Positions 1 to 8,719 are shown, counted from the stretch's first letter. The stretch is 64,000 nucleotides of DNA from Planctomycetaceae bacterium (GCA_002702655.1 PABB01000066.1:62001-126000), one strand, 5' to 3'. Numbers and translations are program-made. The notes: generated by a model from the sequence alone, not told the origin.

Positions 1-33
1 GGCCACGGCCGCGGTCAGTACGATTTTTTTCAT
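1..33 (-). CDS. N-terminus of an exported protein (partial)
   Basis: An ATG on the minus strand opens a frame that runs off the left edge. It gives only MKKIVLTAAVA, a Lys-rich start followed by hydrophobic residues, which is what the beginning of a Sec signal peptide looks like. Function cannot be judged from eleven residues. Confidence 0.55.
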   Translation of the reverse strand, partial: MKKIVLTAAVA

Positions 34-426
34 GGGTCAAACGACTCCGGGCAAGAATGCCGAGGCGGGGGCGAAATACGGTAGGCTGGGCCGCAAGCGG
101 CGCACAGACGGCGACTCGCGAGCCCGCAAGGTCGCACGGCGCCGTACAACCGTCATCGGCGCGCCGGACGGTTGGCGCTCAGCGCGTTCGGCGCAGTCGG
201 CGCGGAAGCGGGCCCCTGGGGCGCCGATCAGGCAAACTGCGAAAACCCTGCGGACGCCAGCGGTTGCGTCGGCATTTTGTTAGGGAGATTGCCCGGGAGT
301 TGCCTGCCCCCGTTTGCCCGGGCAGCCCCCGAGTGATACGCTATGGGATGTGAAGAAACGGCCAAGGCGGACGCTCCGCCAGCCGAGGCGGGATTTCCCC
401 AATCAATCCATGGAGATCGAAAGATC

Positions 427-621
427 ATGAAAAAGTTCGGTTCATTGATGCTGGCGCTCGCGCTGGCGATGGTAGGCTTTGGCACGGTTGGCTGCCAAGA
501 AGCGGCGGACACGACCGAGTCGGCCACTGAAGCTGCCGAAGATGCCGCGGAAGACACCGCTGACGCTGCCGAAGACGCCGCAGAAGACGTTGCCGACGCG
601 GCCGACGACGCTGCCGAGTAG
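427..621 (+). CDS. Small Ala/Asp/Glu-repeat lipoprotein
   Basis: A 64-residue protein starting MKKFGSLMLALALAM, a clear signal peptide, followed by a lipobox-like TVGC near residue 25. The mature part is almost only Ala, Glu and Asp in a degenerate seven-residue period (EDAAEDTAD, EDAAEDVAD), so it is strongly acidic and probably helical or disordered. An in-frame start 84 bases upstream exists but would bury the signal peptide, so the ATG at 427 is preferred. A good intrinsic terminator follows at 681, so it is probably a single-gene transcript. Function is unknown; a periplasmic lipid-anchored spacer, analogous in style to Lpp-like helices, is only a guess. Confidence 0.75.
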   Translation: MKKFGSLMLALALAMVGFGTVGCQEAADTTESATEAAEDAAEDTADAAEDAAEDVADAADDAAE

Positions 622-680
622 TAGTTAGCAGCGAATTGCAGGCGACGGTAGAACGTCGCCGCGATCCTCGGATCACACGC

Positions 681-717
681 ACGGAGCGAGCCTCGCTGGA
701 GGGTCGCTCCGTTTTTT
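681..717 (+). terminator. Intrinsic terminator after the small lipoprotein gene
   Basis: ACGGAGCGA pairs with TCGCTCCGT around a 14-base GC-rich loop and is followed directly by a run of T. It lies 60 bases after the stop of the lipoprotein gene on the same strand. Confidence 0.8.
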
Positions 718-822
718 GTGCGCTCGCGTTGTTTTTGCACTGAAAAGACAAGGGCGAGTGCCGAGCCAGCCGCGCGTGGGGGCGTCGCTCGCCAGTGGAG
801 TAAGAACAATCCCGCCGCCGCG

Positions 823-972
823 CTACTCGCCGTCGCTGTCGCCGATGCGTTGCGATTGATTCGCGGCCAGAGCAGCCTCGATCCGCTCGTTCAGCGCATC
901 CAGGTCGTCAAGCAGTTGGTCGTGCCGGCGGCCCAACTCCAGCAGCAGTTCTTGGCGATCGGCGGCAGGCAT
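823..972 (-). CDS. Small charged helical protein, function unknown
   Basis: The open frame extends far upstream into repeat DNA, but protein-like composition begins only at the ATG at 972, giving MPAADRQELLLELGRRHDQ and a 49-residue product. It is rich in Leu, Glu, Arg and Asp with heptad-like spacing (LLLELGRRHDQLLDDLDALN), so a short coiled coil is likely. No signal peptide, metal motif or enzyme motif is visible. I do not recognise a named family. It is divergent from rpsU, with REP-like repeats between them. Confidence 0.5.
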   Translation of the reverse strand: MPAADRQELLLELGRRHDQLLDDLDALNERIEAALAANQSQRIGDSDGE

Positions 973-1172
973 GGCGGGGGCGAGCGCGGGGGAGCACGAC
1001 AATCCTGGGGCGGCGGTCCAAGCGATAGGGGGGATGCCCGGACCGCCGCCCCCCGGGTGCAGAGATCGACCGCACCGCGGCCGCGGCCCCATCTCCGCGG
1101 GCCTCCGGGGGCTTGCGTCTTGCCCGGGCAGTTCCGGTGGCGCCGATTGTGACGGTTGCCCGGCGACCGAGT

Positions 1173-1287
1173 GTGCCACGGCTGGCTCGTCCAGCACTGT
1201 GAAGCGAGCGCGTGTGCCACTGCTGGCTCGTCCAGCAGTGTGAAACGTGTACGCGGCGCCCACCGCTGGACGAGCCAGCAGTGGCAC
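1173..1287. repeat. REP-like family A: two direct copies plus one inverted copy
   Basis: Three copies of a roughly 27-bp palindrome, GTGCCACTGCTGG then CTCGT then CCAGCAGTG. Copies begin at 1173 (with two substitutions) and 1213 on the plus strand; the third, ending GTGGCAC at 1287, is inverted. The same family occurs at 12481, 12561, 13232, 13314, 33612 and 33704. The region from 973 to 1519 otherwise holds only the likely rpsU promoter (TATCCT near 1347). Confidence 0.85.
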
Positions 1288-1519
1288 GATGCCGGGGCGC
1301 GGCAAACTTTGCGGCCCCCGCACTGGACGTCTTGACAGGCCGCTGCTATCCTAACTCGTTTCCCCAACCCCAGATGGCGCTGCGTCACTGCCGCCCAAAA
1401 CCGGGGACGGACGCTGCGGGCGAGTAGCCAGCCGCAACGACGGGCGGGCTCCCGCCGGGCCGGTTTCCCGCGAGCCCGTTCCCCAAGAAACAGATGCCAA
1501 CAGCTGAAAGGACGTTTGA

Positions 1520-1717
1520 GTGGTCAAGCTGACGTTACGCGATAAAGAGACGGCTCAAGAAGCGGTCCGCCGGTTCCGCAAGCTCGTCGAGCGCAGCGGC
1601 ATCAAGAAAGAGATCCGCATCCGCGAATTCTACGAGAAGCCGAGCGAGACCAAGCGTCGCGCCCGTCTGCGCGCCGAACGCCGCGCCCGCCGCGACCGCA
1701 TGATCGGTCGCCGCTAG
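1520..1717 (+). CDS. rpsU: 30S ribosomal protein S21
   Basis: A 65-residue, very basic protein matching bS21: [20 protein letters not shown] at the start, the [15 protein letters not shown] segment in the middle and an Arg-rich C-terminal helix ending in RRDRMIGRR. bS21 is a small-subunit protein next to the anti-Shine-Dalgarno end of 16S rRNA and helps initiation. The start is GTG at 1520, supported by GAAAGGA seven bases upstream. Length fits the family. It stands alone, with a family-B palindrome pair beginning 37 bases after its stop. Confidence 0.95.
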   Translation: MVKLTLRDKETAQEAVRRFRKLVERSGIKKEIRIREFYEKPSETKRRARLRAERRARRDRMIGRR

Positions 1718-1754
1718 GGGCAGCGTCACGCGTTCTCGCCTGCCGACCGTGCGC

Positions 1755-1821
1755 GTGCCATGGCTCTGTGAGCCGTGCGATGCACAGAGGGCCGTCGGCA
1801 CGGCTCGCAGAGCCGTGGCAC
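1755..1821. repeat. REP-like family B inverted pair
   Basis: GTGCCATGGCTCTGTGAGCC at 1755 faces an inverted copy ending AGAGCCGTGGCAC at 1821. Each copy is itself a hairpin (GGCTCTGTGAGCC type). The same family is present at 22081-22156. It shares the leading GTGCCAC with family A. Confidence 0.85.
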
Positions 1822-1840
1822 ACACGCTCAATACAACAGC

Positions 1841-1871
1841 AGGGCCCGTCGCGCGGTGCGCGACGGGCCCT
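1841..1871 (-). terminator. Strong hairpin downstream of the porin gene
   Basis: AGGGCCCGTCGCG and CGCGACGGGCCCT form a 13-bp perfect stem with a five-base loop, 59 bases beyond the stop of the minus-strand porin gene. The T tract on the minus side is weak, so termination is likely but not certain. It could serve both the porin and, from the other side, rpsU. Confidence 0.6.
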
Positions 1872-1929
1872 GTTTCGTTGACGCTGTTCCCGGCGAAACG
1901 AATCGTTTCGCCGGCGGCAGTCTCGCTCC

Positions 1930-3135
1930 TTAGAACGTCACTTCGCCGCGAACGAACAGGCCGTCGAAGCCCAGGATGTTCGCGTCGTCGTAGCTGTCGA
2001 TCTGGAAGTTGGCGAAGTCGTATTCTTCACGCATGCCCAGATCGTGCCAGGCCGACCAGAAGTAGCCGGCCGTGATGTTGGCGTGGCAGCCCAGGTGGAC
2101 CGTACCGCCCATCTCGATTTCGGTGACCGGCACGATGTGATCGCAGCTCGTGCGATGGAAGGCCGTGGTCGACGACGCGGCGTTGGTCACCAGCGTTTCG
2201 ACGTTGATTTCGCCCACCAGCAGCGACCAGTCGCCCTTGGCGTACAGGCTGAACAGCCCCTTCTTGCCAAAGTAGCGACGCCCGGCCAGGCCAATGCGAC
2301 CGCCGAAACCGGTGAAGTCCATGGTCGTCGTGTAGCCGTCCAGGAACACCGGGATGGTGCTGAAGTCGTAGCTGTTGGCGCCGCGAGCCCAGCTCACGTC
2401 GGCAAAGCGCACGCCGCCGCTCCAGGTGATGTCCCACGGCGGGCAACCGCCGCAGCTGCCGCAACCGTCGCCGCAGCAGGTGTCGTCGCAGCAGACGTCG
2501 CCGCAGCAGACGTCGTCGCAACCCGAGTCGCAGCCGCCGCACATCGGTCCGCCCAGCGGAATCGTCTTGGAGAACATCAGGTCGTAGGTGTCCAAGTCGA
2601 CGTCGGCAAAACCGTTGATGTTGTCGTCGACCTCGAACGGACCAAAGATCTCGCTGTTGGTGGGGGTCGACCCCGGCGGATCGTTGACGGCCGTGAAGCC
2701 GGAGCTGCTGGTCATGTTCGTCCAGTCAAAGATGACGGCGCCGCCGCAGTCGCACAGGTAGATGCCGCCGTAGAAGCTGTAGCCCGACTCGTAGTCGAAG
2801 TCGTACTGCACCCAGTTCTCGCCGCCGTTGACCAAGTCGGATTCGACGTAGGCCAAGGCCTGGCTGAAGTTGGCGCGAGCGTAAATGTATTCAGCGCCCG
2901 CGACCAATTGGATCGGCCGATCGAGCAGCCCCGGCCAACCGCCGGACGGCGGACAGCAGCCGGCGCCCGCGGGCCCGGCGCCAAACGAGACGCTCTGATA
3001 GGAAGCCAGATCGACCTGGTCGTCGGCTTGGACGCTGGCGTTCTTACCGCGCTTGGACTGAGCCTGTCCGGGAGCGGCTCCTGCGGCCAGCACGCACAGC
3101 GCCAGCGCAGCGATTCCCCATAAACGAAGTTTCAT
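1930..3135 (-). CDS. Lpg1974-family outer-membrane beta-barrel protein with Cys-rich insert
   Basis: A 401-residue protein with a signal peptide (MKLRLWGIAALALCVLAAG, cleavage near AQA) and beta-barrel features: alternating aromatic/polar strands such as WDITWSGGVRFADVSW and GLFSLYAKGDWSLLVG, and a terminal Phe (GEVTF) as in outer-membrane proteins. This resembles the Lpg1974 pore-forming family, which is expanded in planctomycetes. About residues 198-232 form an insert with about thirteen cysteines in CxxC, CC and GCGxC patterns, between strands and probably a surface loop. The ATG at 3135 is chosen over the longer frame because it starts the signal peptide. Confidence 0.75.
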   Translation of the reverse strand: MKLRLWGIAALALCVLAAGAAPGQAQSKRGKNASVQADDQVDLASYQSVSFGAGPAGAGCCPPSGGWPGLLDRPIQLVAGAEYIYARANFSQALAYVESDLVNGGENWVQYDFDYESGYSFYGGIYLCDCGGAVIFDWTNMTSSSGFTAVNDPPGSTPTNSEIFGPFEVDDNINGFADVDLDTYDLMFSKTIPLGGPMCGGCDSGCDDVCCGDVCCDDTCCGDGCGSCGGCPPWDITWSGGVRFADVSWARGANSYDFSTIPVFLDGYTTTMDFTGFGGRIGLAGRRYFGKKGLFSLYAKGDWSLLVGEINVETLVTNAASSTTAFHRTSCDHIVPVTEIEMGGTVHLGCHANITAGYFWSAWHDLGMREEYDFANFQIDSYDDANILGFDGLFVRGEVTF

Positions 3136-3577
3136 CCTTGAATCCCCCCTAAGTTGCGTGGATTCGGGCCACGCCGTCCCAGCAGGACGTATCCTGCGCG
3201 TGTGTCGTCGTCCGCCGCAACGGACATCGCAGCCGGCGCAATGCGGGATTGCTTGCCGACTCAGTCGCAAGTATCGGAACCCGCAAGAGCGGCACTTTCA
3301 GGAATTCGGGAACAATCCGCAATTCCCGGACCATCGCGCCAACTGGAGCTGTTTCGGCAGCGAGAAGAGTTTGCCTAACCGGAAAAGTCGCCGGAAACGC
3401 AGCCGATGCCATCGCGTCTGCCCCTGGGGCGGCGTCACCCAGGGCCTGCAAACACCCTGACCTGAAGGGCCGGTTCTCAGGCAGCCTTGGGGACTCCGGC
3501 GCCAGTGTCATCGCGAGCCCCGCAGGGCGGCGTCTTCGCCTCAGACGGCTCCGCTAGCTTGCGTTCCAATAGCGCAC
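3136..3577. other. Intergenic region without a gene
   Basis: About 440 bases between two minus-strand genes. Short open frames here have compositions typical of chance frames in GC-rich DNA. AGGGGGGAT and AAGGATG near 3135-3155 on the minus strand provide the ribosome site of the porin gene. No tRNA or repeat family was recognised; the porin promoter must lie here but no clear -35/-10 pair stood out. Confidence 0.5.
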
Positions 3578-3615
3578 AAAAAAAAGAGGCCGGGGTCGCT
3601 TCCGCCACCCCGGTC
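3578..3615 (-). terminator. Intrinsic terminator of the first PEP-CTERM paralogue
   Basis: Read on the minus strand, ACCGGGGT and ACCCCGGC form a GC-rich stem followed by CTC and eight T residues. It lies about 60 bases after the stop of the PEP-CTERM gene at 3677. Confidence 0.85.
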
Positions 3616-3676
3616 CCTCGTTGATCGTCATTTGCCGTCGACGCGAACGCGGCCCGCTCGGCCCGCGACCGTTATG

Positions 3677-4837
3677 CTAGCGGCGCCGCCGCACGGCCAG
3701 CAGCGCCAAGCCGCATGCGCCCAGCAGCACCGTGCTCGGCTCGGGAATCTCGACCATGGCCATGATCGGGAAGGTGACGTCGCCGGCCGACGTTTTCAGG
3801 ATCAGGTCGGCCGTGTACATGCCCACGTCGCCCGAACCCATGAAGGTCATGTCGAACGTCGCCATCATCTCGGTGGGCGAGTTGCCGATGAGTTGGATGC
3901 CCAGGTCCTCGCCCGGCTGCACGGTCGTATTCTTCAGCTTGAACAAATCGGCGTCGGGCCCGGTGATCATGTAGCTATACACGTCGATGATCGTGCCGGT
4001 GTCGCCATTGTTGGCGATCTTGGCCGCTTCGAGGATCATGCCCATCTCGTCGGGCATCAGCGTGCCAAAGTTGATTTTAAACGGGTCGCTCAGTTCTTCC
4101 TCGACGCCATCCGGGTTCACCGGCACCGCGTCCATCACGTGATAGGGACGCAGGTACTGGTTGAAGTAATCCGGCACGTCCGTCTGCTGCGTCAGGTCGG
4201 TCGACTGCGTGAGGGATTCCAACCCGTCGGTGAACACGCCCGAGATCGTGCCCGGCTCCGTGGGGTCCGCCATGCTGGAGACGGGGGCGCCGAAGAGCAC
4301 GACGCGGAAGTCGGGGTACAGGAACATGGAGGGATCATCGACCACGTCCAAGTCGACGTTGAAGATCGCCGATTTGCCGGCCGTCATGCCGTCGAAGTTG
4401 ACCGTCAGCAGTTTCATGTCGGCCGACAAGGTCGAGCCGAGAATCGTGACGCCGTCGTCGACGTACATCGTCTCGCGGATGAAGTCCGTGAAATTATCCG
4501 TCGCCACGTCGCCGGTGCCGAAGAAGTAAGGGTCGCTGTTGATCGCCAGCGAAAACGACGACAGCTGCACGCCGGGCGTGGTCGTATCGGCGACCGAGAC
4601 TTTAATCGCCGGCTTGTTGTTGGCCCGCACGCGCAGGTGGGGGTTGTCGCACGAATCATCCATCAGGATGGCGTCGTATTCGGGCGTTCCGATAGCGTTT
4701 AGCACGCGAGCGCTGCCGCCAATATCGACGCTGAATTCCGTGCCGGCCAAGATCGCCGCATCGGCCCGTGGGGCGCTGCAGACGACCAACGCGGCCAGGC
4801 ATGCCAGAAGGATGCGAACTCGGAGGTGATGGTTCAT
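3677..4837 (-). CDS. PEP-CTERM anchored exoprotein, paralogue 1
   Basis: A 386-residue secreted protein: signal peptide MNHHLRVRILLACLAALVV with Ala-rich cleavage site, a long beta-rich region, and a classical C-terminal sorting signal IPEPSTVLLGACGLALLAV then RRRR. PEP-CTERM proteins are sorted and processed by exosortase at the cell surface. About residues 30-235 match the second paralogue at 5546, including GTPEYDAILMDDSCDNPHLR, RANNKPAI, DLDVV/INDDPSMFLYPD and LRPY. Paralogue 1 has about 110 extra residues before the anchor, possibly one more beta-sandwich domain. It has its own terminator and a distant consensus-like promoter. Confidence 0.85.
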   Translation of the reverse strand: MNHHLRVRILLACLAALVVCSAPRADAAILAGTEFSVDIGGSARVLNAIGTPEYDAILMDDSCDNPHLRVRANNKPAIKVSVADTTTPGVQLSSFSLAINSDPYFFGTGDVATDNFTDFIRETMYVDDGVTILGSTLSADMKLLTVNFDGMTAGKSAIFNVDLDVVDDPSMFLYPDFRVVLFGAPVSSMADPTEPGTISGVFTDGLESLTQSTDLTQQTDVPDYFNQYLRPYHVMDAVPVNPDGVEEELSDPFKINFGTLMPDEMGMILEAAKIANNGDTGTIIDVYSYMITGPDADLFKLKNTTVQPGEDLGIQLIGNSPTEMMATFDMTFMGSGDVGMYTADLILKTSAGDVTFPIMAMVEIPEPSTVLLGACGLALLAVRRRR

Positions 4838-5315
4838 GGCGTGTGTCCTAAAAGGAAGCGGCCGGCACGAATAAATCCGCTGCCAACGGCTTCAACTCTC
4901 CATGGCGTTGAGCACGATCGTCAGAACACCCGATTCAACCGCGACGGCGAATCAGGTTGCGAACGGCGAATGCGGCAGAGAGAGTCCCGCTGCCATGGCT
5001 GAGGGCGCAGCGCCTCCAGCGTGGGTTTGCAGGCTGCAGAGAAGCAAAAACGCTGTCGGACGAAAGACGCGGTCGCAGAGCGAGACCGGCTTTGGCCGCC
5101 GCTGGGGCCTCGTGGCGACTGAGCAGGCTGCCGCCGGGCGGCTAGCAGCGATCACCAAGAAAAGTCGAGAGGGCCTCAGGCAGTTGCCTTAATCGGACAG
5201 CGATCCGGCTTGTCCAGCCAGTCGCCGATCGCGTGTTCATGAGGTCCGCAACTCGATCAATTAGGTAAGAACGACGAAGATCAATGTTTGGCGGACGATG
5301 ACAGTTTGCCCGCTG
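4838..5315 (-). promoter_or_regulatory. Long leader region of PEP-CTERM paralogue 1
   Basis: The 478 bases between the predicted transcription start and the ATG at 4837 contain no convincing gene. On the minus strand, GTTGCGGACCTCATGA (plus coordinates 5237-5252) is followed about 30 bases later by GGATCGCTGT (5199-5208). The same two blocks occur in the same order and spacing upstream of paralogue 2. This may be a structured regulatory leader or an independent small RNA; the sequence alone does not decide. Confidence 0.4.
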
Positions 5316-5321
5316 CTACAG

Positions 5322-5349
5322 AGAATAGCGATTCCGAGAGGCGTGTCAA
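5322..5349 (-). promoter_or_regulatory. Sigma-70-like promoter for paralogue 1
   Basis: On the minus strand TTGACA (5349-5344), a 16-base spacer, then TATTCT (5327-5322). This is one of the closest matches to the housekeeping consensus in the window. It points toward the gene at 4837. Confidence 0.55.
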
Positions 5350-5545
5350 CAACTTGTCCTGTCGCGACGCCCCTTTTTTTGACAAATTCGTAATGGTTTT
5401 TTCGCACCAAGTCACTTCACACCAAACGACGAAAACGCCGGCCGCGACACAGCGCGGCCGACGTCTCCGAAGCAAAGGAGGCTTGGCGAGCCCGACGCGG
5501 CGTGCGTCAGGCAATGTGTTGTTGTGAATTCCGCGTGGAGATCTC

Positions 5546-6385
5546 TCAGCCTGCGCGGCGGCGACGCACGGCGTAGCTCGCCAGCACCGCCAGTCCGGCC
5601 AGCCCGATGGCCGACGGCTCGGGAATGTTCTCGCCCGGGACTTCCGTGTTAGTCACCGGGATCATATCCATCGTCTGATAGGGACGAATGTTTTGGTTCG
5701 AGTAGGTCGGCGTCTCGGTCAATTGCGTCAGCGTGCCGTCCAGGTCCAGCGAATCGACGCCGTCGGTGATCACGCCGAGGAACGTCGCGGGATCGCCCAA
5801 TTCCGTCTCGCCCGGCATCGGCGCGCCATGCAGCACATGCCGGTAGTCGGGATACAGGAACATCGACGGGTCGTTGATCACGTCCAGATCGACGTTGAAG
5901 ATTACCTTCTTGCCAGCCGTCAGGCCGTCGAAATCGACGGTCAGCGTGCGGCCGTCGGCCGACAGCGTGTTGCTGACGATCGACACGCCGTCGTCCGTCC
6001 AAATCGATTCTTGAATGAACTGGGTGTAGTTCTCCAGGATGCCCCCGTCGCCGCTGCCGAACAGGTACATCGGGTCGGCAATCGACAACGCGAACGACGA
6101 CAGTTCGGCGCCAGCGCTCAGCGTGTCGTTCACCGTCAGCATGATGGCCGGCTTGTTATTCGCCCGGATACGCAGGTGAGGGTTGTCGCAGGAGTCGTCC
6201 ATGAGCACGTCGTGGTACTCGGGCGTGCCGATCGCATCCAGGACGCGGGCGCTGGAGGCAATGTCGATGGTGAATCCGGCCCCCGTAATTGCGGCAGGCG
6301 CGGTCGTGGCCGTCGCCGCCAGCAATGCCGCGGCAGCCAGGGTGGTCGTCAAACGATTTGTCATGCTGTTGATCATGGTGCTCAT
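5546..6385 (-). CDS. PEP-CTERM anchored exoprotein, paralogue 2
   Basis: A 279-residue relative of the neighbouring PEP-CTERM protein: signal sequence, beta-rich region with GTPEYHDVLMDDSCDNPHLR and DPSMFLYPDYRHVLHGAP, and the anchor IPEPSAIGLAGLAVLAS then RRRR. It lacks the extra domain of paralogue 1. An ATG 15 bases upstream is in frame, but GAGAGA lies five bases before the ATG at 6385, so that start is preferred. The pair looks like a tandem duplication that included the upstream regulatory region. No substrate-binding or catalytic motif was recognised. Confidence 0.85.
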   Translation of the reverse strand: MSTMINSMTNRLTTTLAAAALLAATATTAPAAITGAGFTIDIASSARVLDAIGTPEYHDVLMDDSCDNPHLRIRANNKPAIMLTVNDTLSAGAELSSFALSIADPMYLFGSGDGGILENYTQFIQESIWTDDGVSIVSNTLSADGRTLTVDFDGLTAGKKVIFNVDLDVINDPSMFLYPDYRHVLHGAPMPGETELGDPATFLGVITDGVDSLDLDGTLTQLTETPTYSNQNIRPYQTMDMIPVTNTEVPGENIPEPSAIGLAGLAVLASYAVRRRRAG

Positions 6386-6990
6386 TTGTGTCTCTCTCAT
6401 CCGACCGCAAAGCAGTGCTTGTACCGTTCGTTACCGAGGCGGCATCCCTGCCCGAGTGATACGGGCGCCGAAGTTCTGCGTGGCCACGGCACGTGCCAGC
6501 GGTTCAAGAAACTCCCCAGGTGTAGGACGGAGAGTGAAGCTCGTGAGCATTCGCCCGCGTCAGTTGCGAGCGAACTGCGATTCGACCGGCCTCAGAAAGA
6601 GATGCACTCCAGCTGCGCACCGCGTGCGCCTGCCGCTCGCCCTATCAGGCGAGCCACATGAGTTGCGAGCAGCGATAGAACAATCGTCGCAAGAGCAGGG
6701 CGGGGGCCGGTCTGCCGCGACCACGGATGGGTCCGTGAAGTGCGCAAGCAGACTGCAGCGAAAACCTGAGCGAGGCAACAGCCGTCAGAAATCGTCCGCG
6801 GCAAGAACCCGATCAGGCGACCGGAACCAGCGGAAAGGCAGAAGGTGTTGCGACCTCGGGCAAGATTTGTGCCCTGTTTCTCACAGCGATCGAGCCATCG
6901 GGGCTCGCCGCCGGTCGAATGCTCATGAGGTCCACAACCCAGAAAAAAAGTGTATGTCGCGTAGATGCAAGCTGTGCGGTGAATCGCACA
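6386..6990 (-). promoter_or_regulatory. Long leader region of PEP-CTERM paralogue 2
   Basis: About 600 bases without a convincing gene between the predicted transcription start and the ATG at 6385. GTTGTGGACCTCATGA (6923-6938, minus strand) and CGATCGCTGT (6882-6891) correspond to the two blocks in the leader of paralogue 1. A third weaker match, CTGCAGTCTGC against CTGCAGCCTGC, lies further along. Conservation across duplicated noncoding DNA suggests a function or recent duplication. Confidence 0.4.
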
Positions 6991-6995
6991 ACTTC

Positions 6996-7024
6996 ACTCT
7001 AGGCAGGGCCTGCAAGTCTGTCAA
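6996..7024 (-). promoter_or_regulatory. Sigma-70-like promoter for paralogue 2
   Basis: On the minus strand TTGACA (7024-7019), a 17-base spacer, then TAGAGT (7001-6996), directed at the gene starting at 6385. The stretch from 7025 to 7489 beyond it holds no gene or repeat that I can support. Confidence 0.6.
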
Positions 7025-7489
7025 AACAATTTCGCGGAAAATGGGGCGACATTGACGGTCGCCTCGCGAGCCCGGCCTGCATGAGAGCGCCAGGGCCGGG
7101 GGACCGGGGCAATGTGGGCGCCCCGCGGAGATCTCTGCACTGCGGCTGGCAGAATGCGGGAACCGAAGATGCCAAATGTGGCAATAAAAGGACGCGGCGG
7201 GGTCCCCTCTCGCTCCCAGCGTGCCCCGCCGCGTCGTGAACCTTCGCCCCTCCCCAAAGGCGTTGGATCACCCAACAGTAGGACGAAGCGGCGCTTGGTC
7301 AAATGCCGCCCGGCCGCGGGCCGTCGCGCTGCCCAAATCGAGTCGCCCGCCGGCGAAGTGCGTTGCGCAGTTGTCAATCGCGCGCCGGCCCCAGCCGCGG
7401 TAATCGACCCAGTCGCACCGCCGGGGCGTTGATTCGGGCCCCCAGGCGGTGGTCTCGCGGCTACCAGCGTGGCGTTTTTGCCACCGCAA

Positions 7490-8425
7490 TTATCCCGCGC
7501 GCCAATCCAATGCCACGTCCAGCGCGATGGCCGAATGGGTTAGTCCGCCCACGCTGATTCGATCGACCCCGGTGGCTGCGATTTCCCGCAACGTGTCCTC
7601 GCGGATGCCGCCGGAGGCTTCCAATTGGACGCCGGGGGCTTGATCGTTTCGCATCGCGACAGCCTGACTCAGTTGATCCGATGACATATTGTCCAGCAGC
7701 ACAATATCGGGCGCCGCCGGCAGCACGTCGGCCAACTGCTCGAGCGAGTCGACTTCAATCTCGATAATCGGATCGGCCGGCGCCCCCGCGCGGGCGCCCT
7801 CGGGACCGCTGAGAAACTCGCGAGCGCGCTGCACCGCGGCCGCGGGATCGCACGCCGCGCCGCCCGCCTCGGCCGCTTGGGCCAGGTGGTTGTCCTTGAT
7901 CAGCACCGCGTCGGCCAATCCCAGCCGGTGATTGCACCCGCCGCCGCACCGCACCGCGTACTTTTCCAGCCGCCGCCACCCGGGCGTCGTCTTGCGCGTA
8001 TCGTACAGCCGCGCACTCGAGCCGGAGGCCAACTGCACGAATTTCGCAGTCCGCGTGGCGATGCCCATCAACCGGCCCAGCAAGTTCAGCAGCGTCCGCT
8101 CGGCGGTCAGCAGATCGCGGACCGATCCGCTGAGGGTCGCCAGCACCGTGCCCGCCTCCATGGCGGTCGCGTCCTCGGCCTGCAATGCCACGCTCAGATC
8201 GAACCCCAATTCGTCCACCGCGGCCACCAGCGCCGGCATGCCCGCCACGATCCCGGCTTGTCGCGCGACGACATCCGCCGCTCCGCGCCGCTCGGCGGGC
8301 ACCAGCGACACGGTCGTCCAGTCCTGCCCCCCGGACAAATCTTCCTCGATCGCCATGCGGACCAGCCGCCGACAATCCGCCTCGACGGCCGCGTTCCAAA
8401 TCAACTGCTCGAATTCCCGGTCCAT
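7490..8425 (-). CDS. nadC: Nicotinate-nucleotide pyrophosphorylase (carboxylating)
   Basis: A 311-residue type II phosphoribosyltransferase that turns quinolinate and PRPP into nicotinate mononucleotide, CO2 and pyrophosphate in de novo NAD synthesis. Visible signatures: ERTLLNLLGRLMGIAT near residue 109, the substrate loop DTRKTTPG at 142-149, GGGCNHRLGL with the His-Arg pair at 166-167, KDNH at 177-180, and the phosphate-binding ASGGI and ISVGGLTHS near the C-terminus. Length is slightly above the usual 280-300 because of a Gly/Ala-rich insert around residue 205. GGAG lies six bases before the ATG at 8425, which decides against the TTG six bases upstream. No nadA or nadB is next to it. Confidence 0.95.
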   Translation of the reverse strand: MDREFEQLIWNAAVEADCRRLVRMAIEEDLSGGQDWTTVSLVPAERRGAADVVARQAGIVAGMPALVAAVDELGFDLSVALQAEDATAMEAGTVLATLSGSVRDLLTAERTLLNLLGRLMGIATRTAKFVQLASGSSARLYDTRKTTPGWRRLEKYAVRCGGGCNHRLGLADAVLIKDNHLAQAAEAGGAACDPAAAVQRAREFLSGPEGARAGAPADPIIEIEVDSLEQLADVLPAAPDIVLLDNMSSDQLSQAVAMRNDQAPGVQLEASGGIREDTLREIAATGVDRISVGGLTHSAIALDVALDWRAG

Positions 8426-8510
8426 AGCCAACTCCGCAGGGGGTATAATCGCCCGGTTGTAAACAACGCGAGGTCGTCGCGTCTACCTCCTGCGAACTTC
8501 CAACAGACGA

Positions 8511-8707
8511 ACCACGGAGGCACAGAGGAGACGGAGGCAAGCGGCAACCGGCGATCCGAGTCGACGGACGGCGCGGATGCGAGACTGTCCTTGCTCGGCA
8601 TAGAATTGGTGAGACGTGGGGAGAGCGAAGCTCCGCCTGGCCAGAGAAACAACCACTCGCCTGTCTCACCGAGCCACGCCCTCCCGTGCCCTCCGTGCCT
8701 CCGTGGT
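8511..8707. repeat. Inverted pair of ACCACGGAGGCAC-type repeats
   Basis: AACCACGGAGGCACAGAGGA at 8511 faces its imperfect reverse complement at 8685-8707 (CCTCCGTGCCTCCGTGGT). Between them lies GAGAGCGAAGCTC, a shorter palindrome. The pair fills the gap between the divergent nadC and comEA-like genes. TATAAT at 8444-8449 on the plus strand could be a -10 element for the latter, but no good -35 is visible. Confidence 0.7.
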
Positions 8708-8719
8708 CAATCCGAATTG

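Noticed and set aside
6386-7489. tRNA or other known structural RNA in the longest gene-free stretch
   Set aside because: No cloverleaf with a GTTCRA T-loop and matching acceptor arms could be traced by eye.
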